Origin: Procambarus clarkii
Lineage: Eukaryota > Arthropoda > Malacostraca > Decapoda > Cambaridae
Direction: 5' to 3'
Length of the DNA: 64,000 bases
Assembly: GCF_040958095.1 (NCBI RefSeq)
Contig: NC_091228.1
Span: 9,808,340-9,872,339 of the forward strand
Under the pieces are notes generated by a model, which worked only from the letters and a program-made list of their open reading frames with translations, was not told the origin of the DNA and did no database searches. The position numbers and the translations under genes are program-made. Positions 32,680 to 48,759 of the stretch are shown piece after piece. Position 1 is the stretch's first letter. Every line of letters begins with the position of its first letter.

Positions 32680-35600
32680 ATCTTTGTCTGATCATTGTTT
32701 GTTGGTGGTACTTGTTGGTGACCGGAGTCAGGTCTGGGTTGGAAGAAACTTAATTGTTGGTTGTTACGTTGTCCGCGTATATGTGCCCAGTTTTGGGTCT
32801 GGTTGGTTGGGATCCTTGCCTGGAGGGCTGCCTTCTCTTCTCTCTTCGTTTGGTGGGAGTGGTGTAAGGTGAAGTGTTGGAGGTTTTTTGGCGTTGTCGC
32901 TAAGCAGGAGGCAGCCAGGAGGTTTGGCCTGCTGCGGGTTGCTTCAGGCTCGACTGTCTAGTGTGTATGTGCGGTTGAATGCTGGGGTTGACTGCTTTGG
33001 GGAGATTTTTGAGTGTAAGGAGCGTATTTGTAGGTTGCATACAGAGTTGGCTGAAGGTGTTCGGGTGCGTGCTCGTGTGGCTGAGCATGTGGATGGGAGA
33101 GGCTCTTCCCCTTTCTTTTAGGGTGTGAGAAGGCTGCGAGGGATTCTGTTCTTCTTACGGGCCTTCGGCCACCTGATGGTTCTGTTTTTTCTTGCATGGA
33201 GGCGGTTCTGCTTTACATGCGGCGGGAATTGAAGGCGCTCTATGGGGTGGTGCAAGGGGATGGTGTGCTCGCAGATTTTTTTTTGGATGGGTGTACCCTG
33301 GTTTGTCAGAGGCGGAGTGTGCCCGCTTGGTGAGGGATGTTTCGTTGGGGGAACTCCTGGATGAGGTCCGGTCGTTTCGTACGGGAAAGGTACCCAGTGT
33401 GGATGGCCTTCCCGTTGAGTTCTATATTACCTTTTGGGATGTGTTGGGAGAGGTCCTTTTGGAGGTGGTGCAGGCTTGTCTGCAGGTGGGTGCCCTGCCT
33501 GACTCCTATTATGACGGGATCGTGCGGCTGCTCCCGAAGCCGAGCGATTTGCAGTTTTTTTTCGAATTAGAGGCCTATTACGCTCTTCAATGTTGATTAT
33601 AAGATTTTGTCTAAGGTTTTAGCTTGTCGCGGTGGCGTTGTCGGGCGGCGGTGCTCTCTGTGGAGCAGTTTTGTGGTGTTCCTGGTTGTGCCCTTGTGAA
33701 TTGCAATTCTATGATTCGTGACGTGCTTCTGTACTCGTCCGAGTATCGCTTTTCAGCGGCGATGATCAGCTTGGACTGGTCGAAGGCCTTCAATCGGGTG
33801 TCGTTGACGTTTGAGCTCCGTGCGATGGAGCGGTTTGGGTTTCCGTCGATGTTTGTGGATTGGGTGCGCATGTTGTATGCCAGGTGTCACAGTCGCGTTT
33901 GTGTGAATGGGTTTTTTAGTTCCTTTTTTCGATTTGCCGTTCTGTGCATCAGGGGTGCCCCATGTCTATGCTCTTGTATGTGATTTTTCAGGAACGTCTT
34001 TTTCGGGCGGTCAAGGCATGTTCCTTGATTGTGCCTCCTCTTCTGCCTTCGGCCTCTTCGGCAGCCTATTTGCAGGTATGCTGACGATACCGTTTTGTTT
34101 GTGGCTTCAGTGGGTTCGGTTGGTGCTGTTCAGGACGTTCTCCTGCGGTTTGAGTCTGCCACGGGGGCAAATCCTGCAAAGTTGTGTTTGATGGGTATCG
34201 GTGAATGGGCCTCCCGCCTGGTGTAGGGAGGGTCGGGGTTTCCGGTGGTCTTGTCGCTTTGGGTTTTTGGGGTTACCTGGTTTGCCTCTTATGACCATTC
34301 CATGGAGTGGAATTGGGGAGCTGTCTCTCGTTCAGTTGGGGTTGCGGTTGGGTTATTGTCGTGTCGTCAGTTGACGATCTACCAGCGGGCGTTGGTTGTT
34401 GCGTGTAAGGTTCTGTTGGGAGTGTGGTGGTTGATGGCTCGGTGCTTTCCTTTGGATCGCCGGAAGGCCTTGGATCTGGAGAGGCTGGTGTACAAGTATG
34501 TGTAGTGTGGTCATTATCAGCCGGTATGTCATTCGACGCTGGTGTTAGGGGTGAGGGAGGGAGGTGTTGGTATTCCCGACGTCTTTACTAAGGCCAGGGC
34601 CCTTTTCTGGGTCTCGCTGTGTCAGGGGCTGGTTCTAGGCGAGGATGGGGGGGTAAATGCGCTGTTTTTTTCTGCTCCATTCGGTTCAGTTGCTTTGCTT
34701 GGTTAATTTGGAGGTTAGTTGGGAGGTAGCTTTGTTTACCCCCCCTGTTTATTCTTGGGCTGTGGAGGTTCTTCGGGCGCTCTGCCGTCATCCTTTCTTT
34801 GTTTTCCTTTTCGTGTAAGGCTGTATATGGGGTGTTGTTGCCTCGGAGGACTTGTTACCGTGTTGGATTGGGGTGGCATCTGGTCGTGTTTGAGGGGGAG
34901 GGTCTTGGCGCCTCAGCAGCGGGAGTTAATGTTGCAGTTTCTGCAGTTGTCGCTGGTGACAAATGAACGGTTTTGTTTGCTTGGCTTGCGTGATTCTGCG
35001 GCGTGTGTGCACTGTGGCTTTAGTGAATCGCAGGTGCATGTCTTTTATTTTTGTGACCAGTTGCAGGGGTTGGTTGCCTGGTATCAGGATGTCCTGGAGA
35101 TGTTTTGTGGACCGGAGTGTTGGAGTGGTGTTTTGCAGTTTTTGTTCTTGCATTTTCTGGGTTGTTCGCAGAGGGTGTGCAAAAGGTTGTGTTTTGTTTG
35201 TGGATTATGTGTTTTGTGTGTGGGTTGGGAGGCGGGAGGGTTATGGGGTCACTCGCATTTTTTTTTTTTTGTGAGGGTGCATGTGGTTTACCTGGTGGTG
35301 GTTGCAACGCGCTTTTCCTGCAGAGTTTGGTCAGTGGTTTAAGGATGCCTATGTTAGGGGGTTGCTTTAGAGTGCGTCGGTGCGTCGGTGGTTGGGCGGT
35401 GGTGATTGGTCGTGGGAGGGGTTGGGGCGTTGTTATGGGTTTGGGGGGTTGAGGAGGTTTCAGGGGGTTGCTTTAGCTGTGTGTTCCCTTCCCCGTCCCT
35501 TTGGGCCTCCTTGGCGGGGGTTGCATGTGGTTGTGTGTGTATTCCTTGTGGTGGTGCTGCTCCTGTGCGTGTGTGGTGTGTTTTGGTGCCTCCGGGCACC

Positions 35601-36300
35601 GAGTGTGTCGGTGTGCATGGGGAGTGTGGGTTTGGGGGCTGTTTTCGGCTTCTGCGTGGACCTGAGTTTTTCAGTTTTTTAGTTTTTCAGCTTTTTTTTG
35701 GTCCTGGTCCGCCTTGGCCTGTGCTCTTTGTATCTGGGTGTTATGTTGGTGTGTGGTGTGCAGTTGTGGTGTGGGTGGTTGTGTGTGTATTTTTCTTGTT
35801 GTTTGCATGGGTGTTTCGTGTGCGTGTTCAGGGTTTTCTGTGCTTTTGTCTCTATGTATATATTTTTGTGTCTTGTGTGTTTGTCCTGTGCTCCTTTGTT
35901 AATGTGTGTGCGTGGTGTGGTTGGCGTTGTGTGCGTGGTCATCTATCCACGTCTGTTATGTGTCTGTTTTCTATATTCGGTTGAGAGTGTGTTTTATGTT
36001 ATTTATGTTTTTTATTTTATGTATTTTTCTGTATTCTGTTATATGTTACTACGTATCTGTGTTCTGTTTAGACTTGTTTTTAATGATGCCCGTGTCGGGA
36101 TATCGGGGTTTTGTCCTGTATTGTGTTATATTTTTTATGTGTCGCTTGTGTATGTTATTTTTTTGTTTGTAACTGTTCCTGATGCTGTTTACTGTTCCTG
36201 TCACTGTCCCTGTTTACTGTTCTTCATTGTTATTTTATATATGTACCGGATTTCTTTTGTGTTTTGTGTGTTCTGGTATTTGTTTTATTTTTAAAAAATA
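32680..36300 (+). mobile_element. L1/Tx1-like LINE (copy 3), ORF2 relic
   Basis: A 5'-truncated copy that starts at the last endonuclease motif, runs through the reverse transcriptase, and ends in a T/G-rich 3' UTR and A-rich terminus near 36290-36310. Same family as the outer copy at 5262-11090. Confidence 0.85.
32684..35345 (+). pseudogene. L1/Tx1-like ORF2 (endonuclease end, RT, C-terminus)
   Basis: Starts SDHCLLVVLVG, the catalytic SDH of the AP-like endonuclease. Then VRVRARVAEHVDG and VPSVDGLPVEFYITFWDVLG, YYDGIVRLLPKPSD (fingers), SVEQFCGVPGCALVN, ISLDWSKAFNRVSLTFELRA (motif A), GCPMSML-like motif B and RYADDTVLFVASVGSV (motif C) with FESATGANPAK. 34245-34505 and 34719-35342 hold the C-terminal region, with LLGLRDSAACVHCGFSESQV then HVFYFC (a CCHC-like finger). 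At least five frameshifts. Confidence 0.87.
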
Positions 36301-39766
<3,466 letters not shown>

Positions 39767-39871
39767 TTTCATGGCCTTGTGGAAGACTTTACCAGTGTTG
39801 TTGAAGCAACCGTCCTTTCTCTGATTAGACTGAAGCCAAGTGCTTGTTTGGTTCAAATCATTCTTGTCAAT
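39767..39871 (-). CDS. A2M: A2M exon e (TED, carries the catalytic-position His)
   Basis: Acceptor AG at 39873-39872, donor GT at 39766-39765. It has 35 codons, phase 0 at both ends: IDKNDLNQTSTWLQSNQRKD then GCFNNTGKVFHKAMK. WLQSNQRKDGCF matches the human WLSQRQKDNGCF segment. His (codon 39781-39779) sits six residues before the GG that starts the next exon. That is the position of the catalytic His in complement C3 (VIHQEMIGG) and of Asn in human A2M. Sequons Asn-Gln-Thr and Asn-Asn-Thr are present. Confidence 0.93.
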
Positions 39872-40094
39872 CTGCAATTACCAACAACAATCAGATTTAG
39901 GAAGTAGTATACAGTATACACCAAATAAGACAGGAGTAAGAAAGTTATTGCTATTTGCTTCAACGACAATTAGCAGCGTTTGGGCGTTTAATTGATAGTA
40001 TTACCACAGCTCATGGCAGCTCAGTAATTACATCTAAGGAAAAAATACCAAACCCAAACATTTGAAAATGAAAAATCCCTGATGTATGGGTCGG

Positions 40095-40159
40095 TCCTGG
40101 ACCATTATGTGTGATGGTCCACGATGGATCGAAACGTCGTCGTGTTTTAATTTTTACAT
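40095..40159. repeat. Dispersed repeat fragment at minisatellite edge
   Basis: 'ggtcctggaccattatgtgt' followed by 'gatggatcgaaacgtcgtcg'. The GGTCCTGGACC / GGTCCACGATGGATC pairing and the GAAACGTCGTCG core look like the end of a dispersed decapod repeat (recall, not checked). Confidence 0.4.
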
Positions 40160-41519
40160 ATGTGGGCTGGGTGTCAGGTGTGTGGGCTGAGTGTCAGGTG
40201 TGTGGGCTGGGTATCAGGGGGTGTGGACTGGGTATCAGGTGTGTGGGCTGGGTATCAGGGGTGTGGACTGGGTATCAGGTGTGTGGGCTGGGTATCAGGG
40301 GGTGTGGACTGGGTATCAGGTGTGTGGGCTGGGTATCAGGGGGTGTGGACTGGGTATCAGGTGTGTGGGCTGGGTATCAGGTGTGTGGGCTGGGTATCAG
40401 GTGTGTGGGCTGAGTATCAGGTGTGTGGGCTGGGTGTCAGGTGTGTGGGCTGGGTGTCAGGTGTGTTGGCTGGGTATCAGGGGTGTGGGCTGGGTATCAG
40501 GGGTGTGGGCTGGGTATCAGGTGTGTGGGCTGGGTATCAGGTGTGTGGGCTGGGTGTCAAGTGTGTGGGCTGGGTATCAGGTGTGTGGGCTGGGTATCAG
40601 GTGTGTGGGCTGGGTATCAGGTTTGTGGGCTGGGTATCAGGTGTGCGAGCTGGGTATCAGGTGTGTGGGCTCGGTATCAGGTTTGTGGGCTGGGTATCAG
40701 GTGTGCGAGCTGGGTATCAGGTGTGTGGGCTGGGAATCAGGTGTGTGGGCTGGGTATCGGGTGAGTGGGCCGGTTTATCAGGTGTGCGAGCTGGGTATCA
40801 GGTGTGTGGGCTGGGTATCAGGTTTGTGGGCTGGGTATCAGGTGTGTGGGCTGGGTATCAGGTGTGTGGGCTGGGTATCAGGTGTGTGGGCTGGGTATCA
40901 GGTTTGTGGGCTGGGTGTCAGGTGTGTGGGCTGGGTATCAGGTGTGTGGACTGGGTATCAGGTGTGTAGGCTGGGTATCAGGTGTGTGGGCTTGGTATCA
41001 GGTGTGTGAGCTGGGTATCAGGTGTGTGGGCTGGGTATCAGGTGTGTGGGCTGGGTATCAGGTGTGTGGGTTGGTATCAGGTGTGTGGGCTGGGTATCAG
41101 GTGTGTGGGCTGGGTATCAGGTGTGTGGGCTGGGTATCAGGTGTGTGGGCTGGGTATCAGGTGTGTGGGCTGGGTATGAGGTGTGTGTGCTGGGTATCAG
41201 GTGTGTGGACTCGGTATCAGGTGTGTGGGCTGAGTATCAGGTGTGTGGGCTGGGTATCAGGTGTGTGGGCTGGGTATCAGGTGTGTGGGCTGGGTATCAG
41301 GTGTGTGGGCTGGGTATTAGGTGTGTGGGCTGGGTATCAGGTGTGTGGGCTGGGTATCAGGTGTGTGGGCTGGGTATCAGGTGTGTGGGCTGGGTATCAG
41401 GTGTGTGGGCTGGGTATCAGGTGTGTGGGCTGGGTATCAGGTAAGTGGACTCGGTATCAGGTGTGTGGGCTGGGTATCAGGTGTGTGGGCTGGGTATCAG
41501 GTGTGTGGGCTGGGTATCG
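40160..41519. repeat. 20-bp minisatellite, about 68 units
   Basis: Unit GGTGTGTGGGCTGGGTATCA with single-base variants (TGGACT, TTTGTG, GTGTCA, GCGAGC). Some early units carry one or two extra G, shifting the period. No stop occurs in plus frames, so spurious frames of up to 272 codons arise with a 20-residue period. It lies about 290 bases upstream of A2M exon e, in intron 4. Confidence 0.98.
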
Positions 41520-41871
41520 ACCTAAACATCTGGCAATCCGGAAATCCATTCAGTAGATAAAATGTTTATTATTGTTACCAACACAGGTCTCTAGTGACCT
41601 ACTGCCAACATTTCAAAAGATCAGTCTTGCCTCAGAACCTTCTCAGCCGTCATGAGCAATACGATCAGTCTACCTGTCCCAGTGGCCGCATTTGTGATGA
41701 GGATATTGCTAGATTATTGTACTGATAGCTCAGCCAATAGTGATGAATTGGTCTCATCGCTTTAGGGTGTGGAAATACAATCCGATATTAACAATTGTGT
41801 AGTACTTATAGAAGCAGTGTCCGAACGTACAAAACTTCACCACTGCACCCAAAACAGTCAAACTCCTGGGG

Positions 41872-42332
41872 CTCCGTCTGTTGGGCTCCGTCTGTTGGAC
41901 TCCGTCTGTTGGACTCCGTCTGTTGGGCTCCGTCAGTTGGGCTCTGTCTGTTGGGCTCCGTCTGTTGGACTCCGTCTGTTGGGCTCCGTCAGTTGGCCTC
42001 CGTCTGTTGGGCTCCGTCTGTTGGGCTCCGTCTGTTGGACTCCGTCTGTTGGACTCCGTCTGTTGGGCTCCGTCTGTTGGACTCCGTCTGTTGGACTCCG
42101 TCTGTTGGGCTCCGTCTGTTGGGCTCCGTCTGTTGGACTCCGTCTGTTGGACTCCATCTGTTGGGATGCGTCTGTTGGGATCCGTCTGTTGGGCTTCGTC
42201 AGTTGGGATCCATCAGTTGGGCTCCATCTGTTGGGATCCGTCTGTTAGACTCCGTCTGTTGGGCTCCGTCTGTTGGGATCCGTCTGTTGGACTCCGTCTG
42301 TTGGGCTCCGTCTGTTGGGATGCGTCTGTTAA
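41872..42332. repeat. 15-bp minisatellite, left block (about 30 units)
   Basis: Unit GGGCTCCGTCTGTTG with GGACTCC, GGGATCC and GGGATGC variants. It continues in the same orientation at 54807-55418, so the 12.5 kb palindrome between them interrupts one original array. Confidence 0.97.
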
Positions 42333-42377
42333 TAGTAGGGATGGCAGTCCACAGGTCATTTTTTTGGGGGGGGGGGA

Positions 42378-42530
42378 AATTACCTGTGCGGGCCAGGGTT
42401 TTCAGGAAAATTTAGAAAATTACCTGTGCGGGCCAGGGTTTTCAGGTCCAAAATCACCTGTGCGGGCCAGGGTTTTCAGGTCCAAAATCACCTGTGCGGG
42501 CCAGGGTTTTGAGGTTCAATATCCCGCGTA
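42378..42530. repeat. Subterminal 34-bp repeats, left arm
   Basis: Four units built on ACCTGTGCGGGCCAGGGTTT plus TCAGGTCCAAAATC, with further partial units at 42765-42825. Matched in reverse at 54615-54760. Confidence 0.93.
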
Positions 42531-43479
42531 AGAGTGAGGGTTTTCAGGTAAATTTTGTGTCACAGATTTTAGAAGTTGTTAAAGTTCTTATGATGAAAAT
42601 AATTTCCGAGACTTAGAAGTTTGTTAAAGGCCTTACGGGAGAAATTCAAATATCGTGTGTAGCGCTTTAGGGTTTTCAGGAGAACTCTACGGACATATTT
42701 TACCTGTTTTCAACTTACAAAATTCGTCTGTGTGAGCCATGGTTTAAAGGTAAATTTAGAAAATCACCTGTGCGGGCCAGGGTTTTCAGGTCCCAAATGT
42801 TCTGTGCGGGCCAGGGTTTTCCCTTCCCCTGCCTCTCCCGCTTGTACCTCACACCTCCTCCCTCCCCCCCTTACCTCACAATCTCTCGCGTCACCTTTAT
42901 TTACCTTAGGCCAGCCAGCCAGACGCTTCGTGTAGGTCGCCTCTTATCTTATCTTATCTTATCTTCTCCTTAATATCTGGACCGTCCCTCCACCCTCTCT
43001 CTCTCCTCTTCATATTATTCTCTCTTCCTATTTTTCTGACATCGTAATGTTTTGTTCCTTTTTTCATTAACCAGTTAGTTTTATACAAATCAACCGAAGC
43101 ATCTCAATGTAACCTTTATTACTGAAACTGTCTCCGAGACTATCTAAGCTGGCCCCAGCTACCTGCTCCAGGCTATCTGCCCGAGGCAATCATCACCTGA
43201 TTACCTGCCCTGTCATCTACCAGTCATTGTCAGTGTTCGCCACCGTAATAATTTATATATATACATTAGGCGTTAATAAAACATATTTATTTATTTATAA
43301 TTTATTTAGTCATCTAATTCTTAGTTTACACAATTTATAATAAAAGAGTTTATTCCCAGTATTCGCCAATCATTCTCGCTATTAATAAAACAGCCAAACG
43401 CTCACTCAGGGGCACACTATCGTTATTACGCTCATTCAGGGGCCCCCTCAGATCGCCTAAGGCCAAAGTCTCAGAGGCC

Positions 43480-44775
43480 TGTGAAAATTCATCAGAGTCC
43501 AGTTCTTGATCAAAATTCATCAGAGTCCAGTTTTCTAGCAAAATTCGTCAGAGTCATGTTCTTTGTCATGTTTTTCATGTACATCATATGTCCTCTGTAT
43601 AACTTTTATACTCAATATTCATGTTCTCAATGTTCTTAGCATGTTCTTCACATGTTCAGTGTTCATTCTTTGTATTCCCTGCATGATCACTCTATTCATC
43701 AACTTTTTCTTACATGTTTTCTATGCTCACCGTATGTTCACTATGTTCTTTGTCATGTTTTTCATGTACATCATATGTTCTCTGTATAACTTTTATACTC
43801 AATATTCATGTTCTCAATGTTCTTAGCTTGTTCTTCACATGTTCAGTGATCATTCTTTGTATTCCCTATGTTCCTTATCATGTCTTCATATTCTCTATAA
43901 GTTCATATTCCATGCATGTTCACTCTATTCATAACCTTTTTCTTACATGTTTTTTATGTTCACCGTATGTTCACTGTGTTCATTCCCCTACTTAACCTCA
44001 ATTTTTTTTTATGTTCTTTGTTTCTTTAAACCAATTTGTTTCTTCCATTCACTAACTAGTTCTTTGTCAAATAATATTATACTGCAATACAGTTCCCTCA
44101 ACATTTTTAGTCACCCAGTTTTTATTTGCAAACTATGTCAAAGTAATTCTCGTAGTAAACTTAATAGTTCCACCAACCCCGTTCTTAAACAAATCTACAC
44201 TTTATTCAGTTCCAAATTTACAAAGACAAACCTTTCTTGTAACTTCTTAACTAAAAATCTTTCACCAATCAACTAAAACATAGTCACTTTCCTCTTTTCT
44301 CAACTAAACTTATTATCCATTCAACCAAAAAATAGTCAAAGGAATCTTTCCTACACTGTTCATAACTTCACTTATTCCCTAGTCATCAGAAAATAACCGT
44401 GTTCTTCATGTTTCATTGTCATGTCATAACTAAAATTATCCATCAATCAACAGAAAAAGTCATATTCATCATCATTGTTCCTAACTAAAATTATGTTTTG
44501 TCAAGTAAGAAAAAATAGTCAAAGATATCTTTCATCGCTGTTCTTAACTGACATTATACTTCTGGGAGCACAAAATAGTCTCCCTCGTCATGTTTTGTCT
44601 TTTTCCTTAACTAAAAGTATTCATCAGTCAACTAAAAAATAGTTACTTCATCATGTTTCCTTGTCATTTCGGAACTAAAATTATATGTCGCTAAGAAAGA
44701 AAAATAGTCAAATGTAACTTTTTCAGCATTTTCGTAAAAATTATATGTCGTTAAGTAAGAAAAATAGTCAAAGGT
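43480..44775. repeat. Left-arm repeat blocks (CATGTTC and TAGTCA types)
   Basis: 43480-43560 has ATTCATCAGAGTCCAGTT-type units (mirrored and expanded at 53600-54190). 43560-43990 has ATGTTCTTCACATGTTCA-type units, including a roughly 180-base duplication (43560-43740 versus 43740-43920). 43990-44775 has units with AAAATAGTCA about 85-110 bases apart. Short open frames here are not genes. Confidence 0.8.
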
Positions 44776-46290
44776 GCTCTCCGTAACACCAAAGTTACTC
44801 TTCGAGACATCAAAGTTACTCTTCAATACATCAAGGACTTACTCAAAGACACCAAAGTTGCACTCAAAAACATCCTTTGAGACATCAAAGACATCCTTTA
44901 AGACATCAAAGACACCTCTCAAGGCATCAAAGACACTCTCAAACACACCAAAAGGCACTCTTCGAGATATCAAAGTTATTCTTCGAAACATAAAAGTTGC
45001 TCTGTAAGATATCTTCGTTCATCAAACTTATTCTCAGAGATATCTAAAGTTATTCTCAGAACAATCAAAAGTTATTCTAAGACAACAAAAGTTATTCTCA
45101 GAGCTACCCAAAGCTATTCTCAGAGTCATCAAAGCTATTCTCAGAGTCATCAAAGTTGTTCCAAAAGACGTTAAAAATTAATCTCAGTCATCAAACTTGT
45201 TCTCAAAGTCATCAAAGTTAATCTTAGAGTTATCAAAGGGAATCTCTACCTCACTTTTGTTCATCAAAGTTGATCTCAGAGTTAACAAAGGTAATCTCTA
45301 ACTCACTCTCGTTCATCAAAGTTGTTTCAAAGACATCAAAGTTAATCTCAGAGTTATCCAAAGATATTCTCATGTCCACAAAAGTTATTCCAAGAGACGT
45401 CAAAGTTAATCTCAGACATCTTCGTTCATAAAAGTTATTCTCAGAGACATCTAAAGTTATTCTCTAAGACATCAAAGTTATTCTAAGAGCTATCAAAAGT
45501 TATTCTCAGTCATGATATGTTATTCTCTAAGTAACCTTCCGTTCATCAAAGACATTCTCTAAGCCCTCAAAGTTATTCTCTAAGATAACAAAGTCATTCC
45601 CAGAGTCATCAAAAAGTTATTCTCAGAGTCACCTTCGTTATTCAAAGAAGCCTTCTGAGACATCCTCGTTCAACAAAACTGTCCTCAGAGCCATAAAAAA
45701 AGTTAAATACGGTCATCAAAGTTGTTCTCTAAGTATCTTTTCGTTCATCAGAGAAGCTTTCTAAGACATCTTTGTTCATCAAAGTTGTTCTCTAAGCCCT
45801 CAAAGTTATTCTCTAAGATAACAAAGTCATTCCCAAAGTCATCAAAAAGTTATTCTCAGAGTCACCTTCGTTATTCAAAGAAGCCTTCTGAGACATCCTC
45901 GTTCAACAAAACTGTCCTCAGAGCCATAAAAAAAGTTAAATACGGTCATCAAAGTTATTCTCTAAGTATCTTTTCGTTCATCAGAGAAGCTTTCTAAGAC
46001 ATCTTTGTTCATCAAAGTTGTTCTCTAAGACATCAATGTTGTTTCTCTAAGGCATCAAAGGTGTTCTCTAAATCATAAAAGTTAATCTCTAAGTCTCTTT
46101 CGTTCATTAGAGAAACTTTCCAATCCATATTCGTTGACCAAAGTTATTCTCAGAGTCATCAAAGTGATCTCTAATTCACCTTCGTTCTCCAAAAGTTGTT
46201 CTCTAAGACACCTTCGTTCATCAAAGAAACTCTCATTCTTCCATCATGTTATTCTTTAAGACATCTTCAGTCATAAAATTTCTCTCCAAA
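44776..46290. repeat. Left-arm ATCAAAGTTATTCTCAGAG degenerate array
   Basis: Dozens of 18-25-base units such as CATCAAAGTTATTCTCAGAG and TTCGTTCATCAAAG. A roughly 230-base segment is duplicated (45560-45780 versus 45800-46020). Mirrored at about 50865-52130. Confidence 0.85.
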
Positions 46291-46419
46291 ATGTAACTAG
46301 TTCAGCTTTTCATACCCAACCTGCACTTCTGTTAAAATATATTTCCTTAGTAGCTTTACCCTAAAACTGTTTTCTGAACTACACTGTTCAAACCTACGTA
46401 ACCTATCCTCTCCACCCAA

Positions 46420-47335
46420 TGTTACTTAGTTAACGTAACGTTCCTAAACCTAACTTTACCTATTCTAACTTAACTTACCTTACCTTTACCTATCTTACCT
46501 AACTTAACCTGCATAACCTAACTTTACCTCTTACTTTACCTCTTACCTAACTTTATTAAGTTACTAACATAACTTACCTTACCTTACCTATCTTACCTAA
46601 CTTTACCTATCCTAACATAACTTAACCTGCATAACCTAACTTTACCTCTCCTAACATAACTTACCTTACCTTACCAATCTTACCTAACTTTACCTATCTT
46701 ACCTAACTTACATAACCTAACCTAACTTATCCTGCTTAACCTAACTTACCTAACTTAACCTGTATAACCTAACCTGCTTAACCTAACTTACCTTACCTTA
46801 CCTATCTTACCTATCTTACCTTACCTTACCTATCTTACCTAACTTACCTAACTTAACCTGCATAACCTAACTTTACCTATCCTAACATGACTTACCTTAC
46901 ATTACCTATCTTACCTAACTTAACCTGCATAACCTAACTTTACCTATCTTACCTTACCTTACCTATCTTACCTAACTTACCTAACCTAACCTAACTTTAC
47001 CTATCTTACCTTACCTTACCTATCTTACCTAACTTATCCTGCTTAACCTAACTTAACTTACCTTACCTTACCTATCTTATCTAACTTACCTAACTTAACC
47101 TGCCTAACCTAACTTACCCTACCTTACCTAACTTACCTAACTTAACCAGCTTAACCTAACTTACCTTACCTTACCTAACTTACCTAACTTAACCTAACTT
47201 ATCCTGTTTAACCTACCTTAACCTGCTCTACCTAACTTACATAACTTATCTTACCTATCCTAACCTAACCTAACTTGCTTTACCTAACTTAATCTTACAT
47301 TCCCAAACTGATGTATCCTAACTTATCTAGTCCAA
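46420..47335. repeat. Left-arm degenerate CCTAA-like pentamer array
   Basis: Runs of CTAAC, TTACC, TATCTTACC and AACCTGC units, mostly pentameric, resembling degenerate arthropod telomere repeat (TTAGG/CCTAA). Mirrored at 48760-49960 and 50210-50690. Confidence 0.85.
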
Positions 47336-47339
47336 CCAG

Positions 47340-47883
47340 ACATGTTCTAACTTACATAATTATTCCTGCTTGTCTTTTGTGTTTCGTCAATCATTGTCTC
47401 GTATTCATTTACTCATTTCAAGGGTTAATTTCTCAAATGGACATTTTTTGCATTTCAAGTGTTATTTGTTTAAGATTGGGTGTTTAACCACTTCAAAGGA
47501 TTTTTGTTATATATGGGAATTTACGCGTTTCAAGGGCATATTTCTCAAATGGTCATTTTTGCAGATCAAGGGTTATTTGTTAAAGTTCATCAAGCTGCTC
47601 ATAAGTTGTATTTATTATGTTTGTTATTATTTATTTGTTATTCCCCAACCCCTTAACCTAACCTCTTATAATCTTAGTGTATTTAGTAGGTTCTATCATA
47701 TGTTCTTGTTCCCCAACCCTTTAACCTAACCTTTCAGATGTAGTTTATTGTGTTTTTTGACGTATTTGTTGAATATAATATCCTTTTCCTAACCTTTCAG
47801 ATGTAGTTTTGTTTCTCCTTTTTGTATATTTGTACCCAAACCCACCATCCCACTTAACCTTCTTTCCTTCTTTTACTTTGTTT
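47340..47883. repeat. Left-arm inner unique segment
   Basis: Contains a 119-codon frame (47370-47729) and the antisense-equivalent 94-codon frame at 48721-48437: RIHLLISRVNFSNGHFLHFK and CYIWEFTRF. No known domain. The internal segment TTTCTCAAATGG...CATTTT with TTATTTGTT is itself repeated. Confidence 0.6.
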
Positions 47884-48208
47884 CTCCTACTCCTTCTAAC
47901 TCTCCTTTTCTATCTCTCTCCCTTATTCTCTCTCTTCCTCCCCCCCCCCTCTCTCACTCATTTGCTCAAATGCTCTCTTCTTTCTCAAATTCAAGTCTTA
48001 ATGCTCCCATTCACTTAGTTTTTCTTTTCTCAAATTCAAGTCTAGTGCTCCCATGCTCTTCCTCCCCCCCTCTCTCTTACTCTTTTCTCCTCGTTTCATG
48101 CTCTCACTCACTTGCTCTCTTGTTTTTCTCAATTTAAAGTCTTAGTAGATCTGATTCTTTACTATTGTAATTTTATTATTACTAAGATAAAGAATGAACT
48201 TATATGTG
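47884..48208. other. Loop between palindrome arms
   Basis: Pyrimidine-rich, with a short internal duplication of 'tttctcaaattcaagtct' (near 47980 and 48030). No open frame of note and no transposase motif. Confidence 0.75.
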
Positions 48209-48759
48209 AAAACAAAGTAAAAGAAAGAAAGAAGGTTAAGTGGGATGGTGGGTTTGGGTAAAAATATACAAAAAGGAGAAACAAAACTACATCTGAAATG
48301 TTAGGTAAAGGATAATATATTCAACAAATACGTCAAAAAACACAATAAACTACATCTGAAAGGTTAGGTTAAAGGGTTGGGGAATAAGAACATATGATAG
48401 AACCTACTAAATACACTAAGATTATAAGAGGTTAGGTTAAGGGGTTGGGGAATAAGAATAAATAATAACAAACATATAAATACAACTTATGAGCAACTTG
48501 ATGAACTTTAACAAATAACCCTTGATCTGCAAAAATGACCATTTGAGAAATATGCCCATGAAACGAGTAAATTCCCATATATAACAAAAATCCTTTGAAA
48601 TGGTTAAACACCCAATCTTAAACAAATAACACTTGAAATGCAAAAAATGTCCATTTGAGAAATTAACCCTTGAAATGAGTAAATGAATATGAGACAATGA
48701 TTGACGAAACACAAAAGACAAGCAGGAATAATTATGTAAGTTAGATCATGTCTGGTTGG

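Noticed and set aside
40160..41556. Long plus-strand open frames (up to 272 codons) of VSGVWAGYQVCGLGIRC type
   Set aside because: They are translations of a 20-bp tandem repeat lacking stops; three overlapping frames are open at once and no start, splice or domain context exists.
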